Positions 1-14,254 are shown, counted from the first letter of the stretch. The stretch: DNA of 64,000 nt from Limnomonas spitsbergensis (GCA_037349105.1 JAYJMM010000100.1:372001-436000), one strand, 5' to 3'. A program made the numbers and translations. The notes: a model not told the origin generated them from the sequence alone.

Positions 1-3000
1 TCAGCTGCAACTGAGGACCTCAGGCATGATAACACAGGTGGGTTTAGGGTTCAGCTGCAACTGAGGACCTCAGGCATTATTATGCAGGTGTGTTTAGGGT
101 TCAGCTGCGACTGAGGACCTCAGGCATGATTATGAAGGTGGGTTTAGGGTTCAGCTGCGACTGAGGACCTCAGGCATTATTACGCAGGTGTGTTTAGGGT
201 TCAGCTGCAACTGAGGACCTCAGATATGATTATGCAGGTGGGTTTAGGGTTCAGCTGCAACTGAGGACCTCAGACATGATTATGCAGGTGAGTTTAGGGT
301 TCAGCTGCGACTGAGGACCTCAGACATGATTTTGCAGGTGGGTTTAGGGTTCAGCTGCAACTGAGGACCTCAGACATGATTATGCAGGTGGGTTTAGGGT
401 TTTAGCTGCAACCGAGGACCTCAGGCATTATTACGCAGGTGGGTTTAGGTTTCAGCTGCGACTGAGAACCTCAGGCATGATTACGCAGGTGGGTTTAGGG
501 TTCAGCTAAGACTGAGGACCACAGGCATGATTACGCAAGTGGGTTAAGAGTTCAGCTTCGACTGAGGACCTCAGGCATTATTACAAAGGTGGGTGTAGGG
601 TTCAGCTGCAACTGAGGACCTCAGGCATTATTACGCACGTGGGTTTAGGGTTCAGCAGCGACTGAGGACCTCAGGCATTATTACGCAGGTGGGTTTAGGG
701 TTCAGCTGTAACTGAGGACCTCAGACATGACTGTGCAGGTGGGTTTAGGGTTCAGCTGCGACTTAGGACCTAAGGCATGATTACGCAGGTGTGTTTAGGG
801 TTCAGCTGCGACTGAGGACCTCAGACATGATTATGCAGGTGGGTTTAGGGTTCAGCTGCGACTGAGGACCTCAGGCATGATTATGCAGGTGTGTTTAGGG
901 TTCAGCTGCAACTGACGACCTCAGACATGACTGTGCAGGTGGGTTTAGGGTTCAGCTGCAACTGAGGACCTCAGAAATGATTATGCAGGTGGGTTTGGGG
1001 TTCAGCTGTGACTGAGGACCTCAGGCATGATTATGCAGGTGGGTTTAGGGTTCAGCTGTGACTGAGGACCTCAGGCATGATTATGCAGGTATGTTTAGGG
1101 TTCAGCTGTGACTGAGGACCTCAGAAATGATTATGCAGGTGTGTTAAGAGTTCAGCTGCGACTGAAGACCTCAGACATGATTACGCAAGTGGGTATAGGG
1201 TTCAGCTGCGACTGAGGACCTCAGGCATGATTATGCAGGTGTGTTTAGGGTTCAGCTGCAACTGAGGACCTCAGGCATGATTATGCAGGTTGGTTTAGGG
1301 TTCAGCTGCAACTGACGACCTCAGGCATGATTATCCAGGTGGGTTTAGGGTTCAGCTGCAACTGAAGACCTCAGGCATTAAAATGCAGGTGTGTTTAGGG
1401 TTCAGCTGCAACTGAGGACCTCAGGCATGATTATGCAGGTTGGTTTAGGGTTCAGCTGCAACTGACGACCTCAGGCATGATTATCCAGGTGGGTTTAGGG
1501 TTCAGCTGCAACTGAAGACCTCAGGCATTAAAATGCAGGTGGATTTAGGGTTCAGCTGCAACTGAGGACCTCAGACATGATTATGCAGGTGTGTTTAGGG
1601 TTCAGCTGCAACTGACGACCTCAGACATGACTGTGCAGGTGGGTTTAGGGTTCAGCTGCAACTGAGGACCTCAGAAATGATTATGCAGGTGGGTTTAGGG
1701 TTCAGCTGCAACTGAGGACCTCAGACATGATTATGCAGGTGGGTTTAGGGTTCAGCTGCAACTGAGGACCTCAGGCATGATTATGCAGGTTGGTTTAGGG
1801 TTCAGCTGCAACTGACGACCTCAGGCATGATTATCCAGGTGGGTTTAGGGTTCAGCTGCAACTGAAGACCTCAGGCATTAAAATGCAGGTGGATTTAGGG
1901 TTCAGCTGCAACTGAGGACCTCAGACATGATTATGCAGGTGGGTTTAGGGTTCAGCTGCGACTTAGGACCTCAGGCATGATTACGCAGGTGGGTTTAGGG
2001 TTCAGCTGCAACTGAGGACCTCAGGCATGATAACACAGGTGGGTTTAGGGTTAAGCTGCAACTGAGGACCTCAGGCATTATTATGCAGGTGTGTTTAGGG
2101 TTCAGCTGCGACTGAGGACCTCAGGCACGATTATGAAGGTGGGTTTAGGGTTCAGCTGCGACTGAGGACCTCAGGCATTATTACGCAGGTGGGTTTAGGG
2201 TTCAGCTGCAACTGAGGACCTCAGATATGATTATGCAGGTGGGTTTAGGGTTCAGCTGCAACTGAGGACCTCAGACATGATTATGCAGGTGAGTTTAGGG
2301 TTCAGCTGCGACTGAGGACCTCAGACATGATTATGCAGGTGAGTTTAGGGTTCAGCTGCAACTGAGGACCTCAGACATGATTATGCAGGTGGGTTTAGGG
2401 TTTTAGCTGCAACCGAGGACCTCAGGCATTATTACGCAGGTGGGTTTAGGTTTCAGCTGCGACTGAGAACCTCAGGCATGATTACGCAGGTGGGTTTAGG
2501 GTTCAGCTAAGACTGAGGACCACAGGCATGATTACGCAAGTGGGTTAAGAGTTCAGCTTCGACTGAGGACCTCAGGCATTATTACAAAGGTGGGTGTAGG
2601 GTTCAGCTGCAACTGAGGACCTCAGGCATTATTACGCACGTGGGTTTAGGGTTCAGCAGCGACTGAGGACCTCAGGCATTATTACGCAGGTGGGTTTAGG
2701 GTTCAGCTGTAACTGAGGACCTCAGACATGACTGTGCAGGTGGGTTTAGGGTTCAGCTGCGACTTAGGACCTAAGGCATGATTACGCAGGTGTGTTTAGG
2801 GTTCAGCTGCGACTGAGGACCTCAGACATGATTATGCAGGTGGGTTTAGGGTTCAGCTGCGACTGAGGACCTCAGGCATGATTATGCAGGTGTGTTTAGG
2901 GTTCAGCTGCAACTGACGACCTCAGACATGACTGTGCAGGTGGGTTTAGGGTTCAGCTGCAACTGAGGACCTCAGAAATGATTATGCAGGTGGGTTTGGG

Positions 3001-3256
3001 GTTCAGCTGTGACTGAGGACCTCAGGCATGATTATGCAGGTGGGTTTAGGGTTCAGCTGTGACTGAGGACCTCAGGCATGATTATGCAGGTATGTTTAGG
3101 GTTCAGCTGTGACTGAGGACCTCAGAAATGATTATGCAGGTGTGTTAAGAGTTCAGCTGCGACTGAAGACCTCAGACATGATTACGCAAGTGGGTATAGG
3201 GTTCAGCTGCGACTGAGGACCTCAGGCATGATTATGCAGGTGTGTTTAGGGTTCAG
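1..3256. repeat. Higher-order duplication, 2,001-bp period
   Basis: Bases 1-1255 recur at about 2002-3256 with an offset of 2,001. They share private variants such as TTTTAGCTGCAACCGAGG (about 399 and 2400) and GTGGGTATAGGG. A three-unit subset with GGTTGGTTTAGGG / ACTGACGACC / TTAAAATGCAGG also recurs near 1,280, 1,430 and 1,790. This indicates segmental amplification on top of the 50-bp period. Confidence 0.85.
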
Positions 3257-4753
3257 ATGCAACTGAGGACCTCTGACATGACTGTGCAAGTGGGTTTAGG
3301 GTTCAGCCGCAAGTGAGGACCTCAGACATAATTACGCAGGTGGGTTTAGGGTTCAGCTGCGACTGAGGACCTCAGACATGATTATGCAGGTGGGTTTAGG
3401 GTTCAGCTGCGACTGAGGACCTCAGGCCTGATTATGCAGGTGTGCTTAGGGTTCAGCTGCAACTGAGGACCTAAGAAAAGATAATGCTGGTGGGTTTAGG
3501 GTTTCAGCTGCGACTGAGGACCTCAGACATGATTATGCAGGTGGGTTTAGGGTTCAGCTGCAACTGAGGACCTCAGACATGATTATGCGTGTGTGTAGGG
3601 TTCACCTGCGACAGAGGACCTCAGACATGATTATGCAGGTGGGTTTAGGGTTCAGCTGCAACTGAGGACCTCAGGCATGATGATACAGGTGGGTTTGCGG
3701 TTCAGCTGCGACTGAGAACCTCAGGCATGATTCCGCAGTTGTGTTAAGGGTTCAGCTGCGACTGAGGACCTCAGGCTTGACTTCGCATGTGTATTTAGGT
3801 TTCAGGTGCAACTGAGGACCTCAGACATGATAACACAGGTGGGTTTAGGGTTCAGCTGCGACTGAGGACCTCAGGCATGATAACACAGGTGTGTTTAGTG
3901 TTCAGCTGCGACTGAAGACCTCAGGCATGATTATGCAGGTGGGTTTAGGGTTCAGCTGCAACTGAGGACCTTAGACATGATTACGCAGGTGGGTTTAGGG
4001 TTCAGTTGCGACTGAGGACCTCAGACATGATTATGCAGGTGTGTTTAGGGTTCAGCTGCGACTGAGGACCTCAGGCTTGACTACGCAGGTTGGTTTAGGG
4101 TTCAGCTGCAACTGAGAACCTCAGGCATGATTCCGCAGTTGTGTTTAGGGTTCAGCTGCAACTGAGGACCTCAGGCATGACTACGCAGGTGGGTTAAGGG
4201 TTCCGCTGCGACTGAGGACCTCAGGCATGATTATGCAGGTGGGTTTAGGGTTCAGCTGCAACTGAGGACCTCAGGCATTATTATTCAGGTGGGTTTAGGG
4301 TTCAGCTGCGACTGAGAACCTCAGGCATGTAACACAGGTGGGTTTAGGGTTCAGCTGCAACTGAGGACCTCACGCATGATTACGCATGTGTATTTAGGGT
4401 TCAGGTGTAACTGAGGACCTCAGACATGATAACACAGGTGGGTGTAGGGTTCAGCTGCGACTGAGGACCTCAGGCATGATAACACAGGTGTGTTTAGTGT
4501 TCAGCTGCGACTGAAGACCTCAGGCATGATTATGCAGGTGGGTTTAGGGTTCATCTGCAACTGAGGACCTCAGACAAGATTATGCAGGTGTGTTAAGGGT
4601 TCAGCTGCAACTGAGGACCTCAAGCATGATATCACAGGTGTGTTTAGGGTTCAGCTGCGACTGAGGACCCTAGACATGATTATGCAGGTGGGGTTAGGGT
4701 TCAGCTGCAGCTGAGGTCCTCAGGCATGATAACACAGGTGGGTTTAGGATTCA

Positions 4754-5067
4754 CTAAAACTTTCTTGTTTCCTTCTCAATTAGAATCTAACGCTGTCCCT
4801 TACGACACTCACCTGTCTTTCCTAGGAGGCGTCCAACCGAACTCTTTTGCACCCACGTCATGTTTTATGGCTGGGGCTAATCTGCTGCACTATGGGGTTC
4901 ATTCCCACGCTACTGCTCGGTGGTTGAGTGTTGGTTGCTTGCCCAGGGGGGTCATTGATTTTCGCTCGCTGTCCTAGCATATCTAGTGCCTGTACCGGTT
5001 TACGGGCACAAGTCCCATGCATCAAATGTGATGCCCCGTTGGACTGTAAAAACTTCACAAAACTTCA
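4754..5067. other. Non-satellite insert in the satellite, copy 1
   Basis: The 50-bp rhythm stops after GGTTTAGGATTCA and resumes at CAGCTGCGACTGAGG. The ~314 bp between are unrelated to the satellite. The right end carries a short direct repeat (CTTCACAAAACTTCACA). An 83-codon open frame crosses the left junction and is probably fortuitous. The last ~63 bp resemble 46,428-46,490 in an ABCG intron, so this is probably a piece of a dispersed element. No function is recognised. Confidence 0.8.
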
Positions 5068-8000
5068 CAGCTGCGACTGAGGACCTCAGGCATGATAATA
5101 CAGGTAGGTTTAGGGTTCAGGTGCAACTGAGGACTTCAGGCATGATTATGCAGGTGTGTTTAGGGTTCAGCTGTAACTGAGGACCTCAGAAATGATTATG
5201 CAGGTGGGTTTAGGGTTCAGCTGCGACTGAGGACCTCAGGCATTATTACGCAGTTGTGTTTAGGGTTCAGCTGTAACTGAGGACCTCAGACATGACTGTG
5301 CAGGTGGGTTTAGGGTTCAGCTGCGACTTAGGACCTCAGGCATGATTACGCAGGTGTGTTTAGGGTTCATCTGCAACTGAGGACCTCAGGCATAATTATG
5401 CAGGTGTGTTTAGGGTTCAGCTGCGACTGAGGACCTCAGGCATGATTACACAGGTGGGTTTAGGGTTTCAGCTGCAACTGAGGACCTCAGGCATGTAACA
5501 CAGGTGGGTTTGAGGGTCAGCTGCAACTGAGGACCTCACGCATGATTACGCAGTTGTATTTAGGGTTCAGCTGCAACTGAGGACCTCAGGCATGTAACAC
5601 AGGTGGGTTAAGGGGTTCAGCTGCGACTGAGGTCCTCAGGCATGATAACACAGGTGGGTTTAGGGTTCAGCTGCGACTGCGGACCTCAGACATGATTATG
5701 CAGGTGGGTTTAGGGTTCATCTGCAACTGAGGACCTCAGACATGATTATGCAGGTGGGTTTAGGGTTCAGCTGCAACTGAGGACCTCAGCCAAGATTATG
5801 CAGGTGGGTTAAGGGGTTCATCTGCAACTGAAGACCTCAGGCATGATTATGCAGGTGGGTTTAGGGTTCAGCTGCAACTGAGGACCTCAGAAATGATTAT
5901 GCAGGTGGGTTTAGGGTTCAGCTGTGACTGAGGACCTTAGGCATTATTATGCAGGTGGGTTTAGGGTTCAGCTGCAACTGAGGACCTCAGGCATTATTAT
6001 GCAGGTGTGTTAAGGGTTCAGCTGCAACTGAGGACCTCAGACATGATTATGCAGGTGTGGTTAGGGTTCAGCTGCAACTGAGGACCTCAGGCATGATTAT
6101 GCAGGTGGGTTTAGGGTTCAGCTGCAACTGAGGACCTCAGAAATGATTATGCAGGTGGGTTTAGGGTTCAGCTGCGACTGAGGACCTCAGGCATGATTAT
6201 GCAGGTGTGTTTAGGGTTCAGCTGCAACTGAGGACCTCATAAATGATTATGCAGGTGGGTTTGGGGTTCAGCTGTGACTGAGGACCTCATACATGATTAT
6301 GCAGGTGGGTTTAGGGTTCAGCTGTGACTGAGGACCTCAGGCATGATTATGAAGGTATGTTTAGGGTTCAGCTGCAACTGAGGACCTCAGAAATGATTAT
6401 GCAGGTGTGTTAGGGGTTCAGCTGCGACTGAAGACCTCAGACATGATTATGCAGGTGGTTTAAGTGATCAGCTGCGACTGAGGACCTCAGACATGATTAT
6501 GCAGGTGGGTTTAGGGTTCAGCTGCAACTGAGGACCTCAGGCATGACTAAGCAGGTGTGTTTAGGGTTCGGCTGCGACTGAGGACCTCAGGCATGATTAT
6601 GCAGGTGTGTTTAGGGTTCAGCTGTGACTGAGGACCTCAGACATGATTACGCAGGTGTGTTGAGGGTTCATCTGCAACTGAGGACCTCAGGCATGATTAT
6701 GCAGGTGTGTTTAGGGTTCAGCTGTGACTGAGGACCTCAGGCATGATTACACCGGTGGGTTTAGGGTTTCAGCTGCAACTGAGGACCTCAGGCATGTAAC
6801 ACAGGTGGGTTAAGGGGTTCAGCTGCGACTGAGGACCTCAGGCATGATAACACAGGTGGGTTTAGGGTTTCAGCTGCAACTGAGGACCTCAGGCATGTAA
6901 CAAAGGTGGGTTTGAGGGTCAGCTGCAACTGAGGACCTCACGCATGATTACGCAGTTGTATTTAGGGTTCAGCTGCAACTGAGGACCTCAGGCATGTAAC
7001 ACAGGTGGGTTAAGGGGTTCAGCTGCGACTGAGGTCCTCAGGCATGATAACACAGGTGGGTTTAGGGTTCAGCTGCGACTGCGGACATCAGACATGATTA
7101 TGCAGGTGGGTTTAGGGTTCATCTGCAACAGAGGACCTCAGACATGATTATGCAGGTGGGTTTAGGGTTCAGCTGCAACTGAGGACCTCAGCCAAGATTA
7201 TGCAGGTGGGTTTAGGGTTCATCTGCAACTGAAGACCTCAGGCATGATTATGCAGGTGGGTTTAGGGTTCAGCTGCAACTGAGGACCTCAGAAATGATTA
7301 TGCAGGTGGGTTTAGGGTTCAGCTGTGATTGAGGACCTTAGGCATTATTATGCAGGTGGGTTTAGGGTTCAGCTGCAACTGAGGACCTCAGGCATTATTA
7401 TGCAGGTGTGTTAAGGGTTCAGCTGCAACTGAGGACCTCAGACATGATTATGCAGGTGTGTTTAGGGTTCAGCTGCAACTGAGGACCTCAGGCATGATTA
7501 TGCAGGTGGGTTTAGGGTTCAGCTGCAACTGAGGACCTCAGAAATGATTATGCAGGTGGGTTTAGGGTTCAGCTGCGACTGAGGACCTCAGGCATGATTA
7601 TGCAGTTGTGTTTAGGGTTCAGCTGCAACTGAGGACCTCAGAAATGATTATGCAGGTGGGTTTGGGGTTCAGCTGTGACTGAGGACCTCAGACATGATTA
7701 TGCAGGTGGGTTTAGGGTTCAGCTGTGACTGAGGACCTCAGGCATGATTATGCAGGTATGTTTAGGGTTCAGCTGCAACTGAGGACCTCAGAAATGATTA
7801 TGCAGGTGTGTTAGGGGTTCAGCTGCGACTGAAGACCTCAGACATGATTATGCAGGTGGGTTAAGAGTTCAGCTGCGACTGAGGACCTCAGACATGATTA
7901 TGCAGGTGGGTTTAGGGTTCAGCTGCAACTGAGGACCTCAGGCATGACTAAGCAGGTGTGTTTAGGGTTCGGCTGCGACTGAGGACCTCAGGCATGATTA

Positions 8001-8470
8001 TGCAGGTGTGTTTAGGGTTCAGCTGTGACTGAGGACCTCAGACATGATTATGCAGGTGGGTTTAGAGTTCAGCTGCGACTGAGGACCTCAGACATGATTA
8101 TGCAGGTGTGTTTAGAGTTCAGCTGCGACTGAGGACCTCAGGCATGATTATGCAGGTGGGTTTAGGGTTCAGCTGCGACTGAGGACCTCAGGCATGATAA
8201 CACAGGTGTGTTTAGTGTTCAGCTGCGACTGAAGACCTCAGGCATGATTATGCAGGTGGGTTTAGGGTTCATCTGCAACTGAGGACCTCAGACAAGATTA
8301 TGCAGGTGTGTTAAGGGTTCAGCTGCAACTGAGGACCTCAAGCATGATATCACAGGTGTGTTTAGGGTTCAGCTGCGACTGAGGACCCTAGACATGATTA
8401 TGCAGGTGGGGTTAGGGTTCAGAGCAGCTGAGGTCCTCAGGCATGATAACACAGGTGGGTTTAGGATTCA

Positions 8471-8784
8471 CTAAAACTTTCTTGTTTCCTTCTCAATTAG
8501 AATCTAACGCTGTCCCTTACGACACTCACCTGTCTTTCCTAGGAGGCGTCCAACCGAACTCTTTTGCACCCACGTCATGTTTTATGGCTGGGGCTAATCT
8601 GCTGCACTATGGGGTTCATTCCCACGCTACTGCTCGGTGGTTGAGTGTTGGTTGCTTGCCCAGGGGGGTCATTGATTTTCGCTCGCTGTCCTAGCATATC
8701 TAGTGCCTGTACCGGTTTACGGGCACAAGTCCCATGCATCAAATGTGATGCCCCGTTGGACTGTAAAAACTTCACAAAACTTCA
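8471..8784. other. Non-satellite insert in the satellite, copy 2
   Basis: Essentially identical to the insert at 4,754-5,067 and offset by 3,717 bases. It was carried along by the 3.7-kb duplication rather than inserted independently. Small changes lie just outside its left end (TCAGAGCAGCTG against TCAGCTGCAGCTG). Confidence 0.85.
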
Positions 8785-11700
8785 CAGCTGCGACTGAGGA
8801 CCTCAGGCATGATAATACAGGTAGGTTTAGGGTTCAGGTGCAACTGAGGACTTCAGGCATGATTATGCAGGTGTGTTTAGGGTTCAGCTGTAACTGAGGA
8901 CCTCAGAAATGATTATGCAGGTGGGTTTAGGGTTCAGCTGCGACTGAGGACCTCAGGCATTATTACGCAGTTGTGTTTAGGGTTCAGCTGTAACTGAGGA
9001 CCTCAGACATGACTGTGCAGGTGGGTTTAGGGTTCAGCTGCGACTTAGGACCTCAGGCATGATTACGCAGGTGTGTTTAGGGTTCATCTGCAACTGAGGA
9101 CCTCAGGCATAATTATGCAGGTGTGTTTAGGGTTCAGCTGCGACTGAGGACCTCAGGCATGATTACACAGGTGGGTTTAGGGTTTCAGCTGCAACTGAGG
9201 ACCTCAGGCATGTAACACAGGTGGGTTTGAGGGTCAGCTGCAACTGAGGACCTCACGCATGATTACGCAGTTGTATTTAGGGTTCAGCTGCAACTGAGGA
9301 CCTCAGGCATGTAACACAGGTGGGTTAAGGGGTTCAGCTGCGACTGAGGTCCTCAGGCATGATAACACAGGTGGGTTTAGGGTTCAGCTGCGACTGCGGA
9401 CCTCAGACATGATTATGCAGGTGGGTTTAGGGTTCATCTGCAACTGAGGACCTCAGACATGATTATGCAGGTGGGTTTAGGGTTCAGCTGCAACTGAGGA
9501 CCTCAGCCAAGATTATGCAGGTGGGTTAAGGGGTTCATCTGCAACTGAAGACCTCAGGCATGATTATGCAGGTGGGTTTAGGGTTCAGCTGCAACTGAGG
9601 ACCTCAGAAATGATTATGCAGGTGGGTTTAGGGTTCAGCTGTGACTGAGGACCTTAGGCATTATTATGCAGGTGGGTTTAGGGTTCAGCTGCAACTGAGG
9701 ACCTCAGGCATTATTATGCAGGTGTGTTAAGGGTTCAGCTGCAACTGAGGACCTCAGACATGATTATGCAGGTGTGTTTAGGGTTCAGCTGCAACTAAGG
9801 ACCTCAGGCATGATTATGCAGGTGGGTTTAGGGTTCAGCTGCAACTGAGGACCGCAGAAATGATTATGCAGGTGGGTTTAGGGTTCAGCTGCGACTGAGG
9901 ACCTCAGGCATGATTATGCAGGTGTGTTTAGGGTTCAGCTGCAACTGAGGACCTCAGAAATGATTATGCAGGTGGGTTTGGGGTTCAGCTGTGACTGAGG
10001 ACCTCATACATGATTATGCAGGTGGGTTTAGGGTTCAGCTGTGACTGAGGACCTCAGGCATGATTATGCAGGTATGTTTAGGGTTCAGCTGCAACTGAGG
10101 ACCTCAGAAATGATTATGCAGGTGTGTTAGGGGTTCAGCTGCGACTGAAGACCTCAGACATGATTATGCAGGTGGGTTAAGAGATCAGCTGCGACTGAGG
10201 ACCTCAGACATGATTATGCAGGTGGGTTTAGGGTTCAGCTGCAACTGAGGACCTCAGGCATGACTAAGCAGGTGTGTTTAGGGTTCAGCTGCGACTGAGG
10301 ACCTCAGGCATGATTATGCAGGTGTGTTTAGGGTTCAGCTGTGACTGAGGACCTCAGACATGATTACGCAGGTGTGTTTAGGGTTCATCTGCAACTGAGG
10401 ACCTCAGGCATGATTATGCAGGTGTGTTTAGGGTTCAGCTGTGACTGAGGACCTCAGGCATGATTACACCGGTGGGTTTAGGGTTTCAGCTGCAACTGAG
10501 GACCTCAGGCATGTAACACAGGTGGGTTAAGGGGTTCAGCTGCGACTGAGGACCTCAGGCATGATTACACAGGTGGGTTTAGGGTTTCAGCTGCAACTGA
10601 GGACCTCAGGCATGTAACAAAGGTGGGTTTGAGGGTCAGCTGCAACTGAGGACCTCACGCATGATTACGCAGTTGTATTTAGGGTTCAGCTGCAACTGAG
10701 GACCTCAGGCATGTAACACAGGTGGGTTAAGGGGTTCAGCTGCGACTGAGGTCCTCAGGCATGATAACACAGGTGGGTTTAGGGTTCAGCTGCGACTGCG
10801 GACATCAGACATGATTATGCAGGTGGGTTTAGGGTTCATCTGCAACTGAGGACCTCAGGCATGATTATGCAGGTGGGTTTAGGGTTCAGCTGCAACTGAG
10901 GACCTCAGCCAAGATTATGCAGGTGGGTTTAGGGTTCATCTGCAACTGAAGACCTCAGGCATGATTATGCAGGTGGGTTTAGGGTTCAGCTGCAACTGAG
11001 GACCTCAGAAATGATTATGCAGGTGGGTTTAGGGTTCAGCTGTGATTGAGGACCTTAGGCATTATTATGCAGGTGGGTTTAGGGTTCAGCTGCAACTGAG
11101 GACCTCAGGCATTATTATGCAGGTGTGTTAAGGGTTCAGCTGCAACTGAGGACCTCAGACATGATTATGCAGGTGTGTTTAGGGTTCAGCTGCAACTGAG
11201 GACCTCAGGCATGATTATGCAGGTGGGTTTAGGGTTCAGCTGCAACTGAGGACCTCAGAAATGATTATGCAGGTGGGTTTAGGGTTCAGCTGCGACTGAG
11301 GACCTCAGGCATGATTATGCAGTTGTGTTTAGGGTTCAGCTGCAACTGAGGACCTCAGAAATGATTATGCAGGTGGGTTTGGGGTTCAGCTGTGACTGAG
11401 GACCTCAGACATGATTATGCAGGTGGGTTTAGGGTTCAGCTGTGACTGAGGACCTCAGGCATGATTATGCAGGTATGTTTAGGGTTCAGCTGCAACTGAG
11501 GACCTCAGAAATGATTATGCAGGTGTGTTAGGGGTTCAGCTGCGACTGAAGACCTCAGACATGATTATGCAGGTGGGTTAAGAGTTCAGCTGCGACTGAG
11601 GACCTCAGACATGATTATGCAGGTGGGTTTAGGGTTCAGCTGCAACTGAGGACCTCAGGCATGACTAAGCAGGTGTGTTTAGGGTTCGGCTGCGACTGAG

Positions 11701-14254
11701 GACCTCAGGCATGATTATGCAGGTGTGTTTAGGGTTCAGCTGTGACTGAGGACCTCAGACATGATTATGCAGGTGGGTTTAGAGTTCAGCTGCGACTGAG
11801 GACCTCAGACATGATTATGCAGGTGTGTTTAGAGTTCAGCTGCGACTGAGGACCTCAGGCATGATTATGCAGGTGGGTTTAGGGTTCAGCTGTGACTGAG
11901 GACCTCAGAAATGATAATGCAGGTGGGTTTAGGGTTCATCTGCAACTGAGGACCTCAGACAAGATTATGCAGGTGTGTTAAGGGTTCAGCTGCAACTAAG
12001 GACCTCAGGCATGATTATGCAGGTGGGTTTAGGGTTCAGCTGCGACTGAGGACCTCAGACATGATAACACAGGTGGGTTTAGGGTTCAGCTGCAACTGAG
12101 GACCTCAGGCATAATTATGCAGGTGTGTTTAGGGTTCAGCTGCGACTGAGGACCTCAGACATGATTATGCAGGTGTGTTTAGGGTTCAGCTGCGTCTGAG
12201 GACCTCAGACATGATTATGCAGGTGTGTTTAGGGTTCAGCTGCAACTGAGGACCTCAGAAATGACAACACAGGTGTGTTTAGGGTTCGGCTGCAACTGAG
12301 GACCTCAGGCATGATTATGCAGGTGTGTTTAGGGTTCAGCTGCAACTGAGGACCTCAGAAATGATAACACAGGTGGGTTTAGGGTTCAGCTGCAACTGAG
12401 GACCTCAGGCATTATTATGCAGGTGTGTTTAGAGTTCAGCTGCAACTGAGGACCTCAGGCATGATTATGCAGGTGTGTTTAGGGTTCAGCTGCGACTGAG
12501 GACCTTAGACATGATTATGCAGGTGTGTTAAGGGTTCAGCTGCAACTGAGGACCTCAGGCATGATAACACAGGTGGGTTTAGGGTTCAGCTGCGACTGCG
12601 GACATCAGGCATGATTATGCAGGTGGGTTTAGGGTTCATCTGCAACTGAGGACATCAGGCATGATTATGCAGGTGTGTTTAGGGTTCAGCTGCAACTGAG
12701 GACCTCAGGCATGATTATGCAGGTGGGTTTAGGGTTCAGCTGCGACTGAGGACCCTAGACATGATTATGCAGGTGGGTTTAGGGTTCAGCTGCAGCTGAG
12801 GTCCTCAGGCATGATTATGCAGGTGTGTTAAGGGTTCAGCTGCAACTGAGGACCTCAGGCATGATTATGCAGGTGTGTTAAGGGTTCAGCTGCAACTGAG
12901 GACCTCAGGCATGATTATGCAGGTGTGTTAAGGGTTCAGCTGCAACTGAGGACCTCAGGCGTGATAACACAGGTGGGTTTAGGGTTCAGCTGCGACTGCG
13001 GACATCAGGCATGATTATGCAGGTGGGTTTAGGGTTCATCTGCAACTGAGGACCTCAGACAAGATTATGCAGGTGTGTTAAGGGTTCAGCTGCAACTGAG
13101 GACCTCAGGCATGATTATGCAGGTGGGTTTAGGGTTCAGCTGCAACTGAGGACCTCAGACATAATTATGCAGGTGTGTTTAGGGTTCAGCTGCAACTGAG
13201 GACCTCAGGCATGATTATGCAGGTAGGTTTAGGGTTCAGCTGCAACTGAGGACCTCAGAAATGATTATGCAGGTGGGTTTATGGTTCAGCTGTGACTGAG
13301 GACCTCAGGCATGATTATGCAGGTGTGTTAAGGGTTCAGCTGCAACTGTGGACCTCAGAAATGATTATGCAGGTGTGTTTAGGTTTCAGCTGCAACTGAG
13401 GACCTCAGAAATGACTATGCAGGTGGGTTTAGGGTTCAACTGCGACTGAGGACCTCAGGCATGATTACGCAGGTTTTGTTTATGGTTCAGCTGCAACTGA
13501 GGACCTCAGGCATGATTATGCAGGTGTGGTTAGGGTTCAGCTGCAACTGAGGACCTCAGGCATTATTATGCAGGTGGGTTTGGAGTTCAGCTGCAACTGA
13601 GGACCTCAGGCATGATTACGCAGGTGGGTTTAGGGTTCAGCTGCAACTGAGGACCTCAGGCATGATTATGCAGGTGGGGTTGGGGTTCAGCTGCGACTGA
13701 GGACCTCAGGCATTATTATGCAGGTGTGTTTAGGGTTCAGCTGCGACTGAGGACCTCAGGCATGATGATGCAGGTGTGTTAAGGGTTCACCTGCAACTGA
13801 GGACCTCAGGCATTATTATGCAGGTTTGTTTAGGGTTCAGCTGCGACTGAGGACCTCAGGCATTGTTATGCAGGTGTGTTTAGGGTTCAGCTGCAACTGA
13901 GGACCTCAGGCATGATTACGCAGTTGTGTTTAGGGTTCAGCTGCGACTGAGGACCTCAGGCATTATTATGCAGGTGGGTTTAGGGTTCAGCTGCGACTGA
14001 GGACCTCAAGCATTATTACGCAGGTGGGTTTAGGGTTCAGCTGTGACTGAGGACCTCAGGCATTTTAAGGGTGGGTTTAAAGGTTTGTCATTCAGTACAG
14101 TCAGCTGCGGCTGATCCCCGACATTGGTTACGAGAGCATTGTTTTTAGCGTTCAGCTGCTTGCTATCGTTATTACCAATATAGCATTAAAGGCATTCACT
14201 GTATGTGACACCGCTACTCAGAGATCTGTTGTTAGACACGCAAAGAAAAGTCAC

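Larger units (their letters stand above)
4470..11890. repeat. Higher-order duplication, ~3.72-kb period
   Basis: About 4,470-8,187 is followed directly by a near-identical copy at about 8,188-11,890 (offset 3,717-3,718). Both contain the same non-satellite insert. Each copy also contains an internal ~1.4-kb sub-duplication (for example 5,461 against 6,860), marked by the shortened unit GCATGTAACACAGG. The few differences imply a recent tandem duplication, or an assembly duplication. Confidence 0.85.
1..14085. repeat. 50-bp satellite array carrying TTTAGGG
   Basis: The sequence repeats with a 50-bp period (the same word recurs every 50 bases through whole lines), about 275 units with point changes and small indels. 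Each unit contains GGTTTAGGG (plant-type telomere heptamer), the palindrome CAGCTG, and a 13-bp near-palindrome CTGAGGACCTCAG, followed by a variable GCATGATTATGCAGG segment. The array starts before the window and decays after about 14,050. It has no credible coding capacity. It could be subtelomeric, pericentromeric or an interstitial satellite; the sequence does not decide. Confidence 0.97.

Noticed and set aside
1..300. Window start as a chromosome end
   Set aside because: TTTAGGG occurs once per 50 bp, not in pure tandem; this is satellite, not a telomere.
4726..5180. Open frames of 64-83 codons in the satellite insert (repeated at 8,443-8,897)
   Set aside because: They cross satellite/insert junctions, overlap on both strands and show no motif; chance openness.
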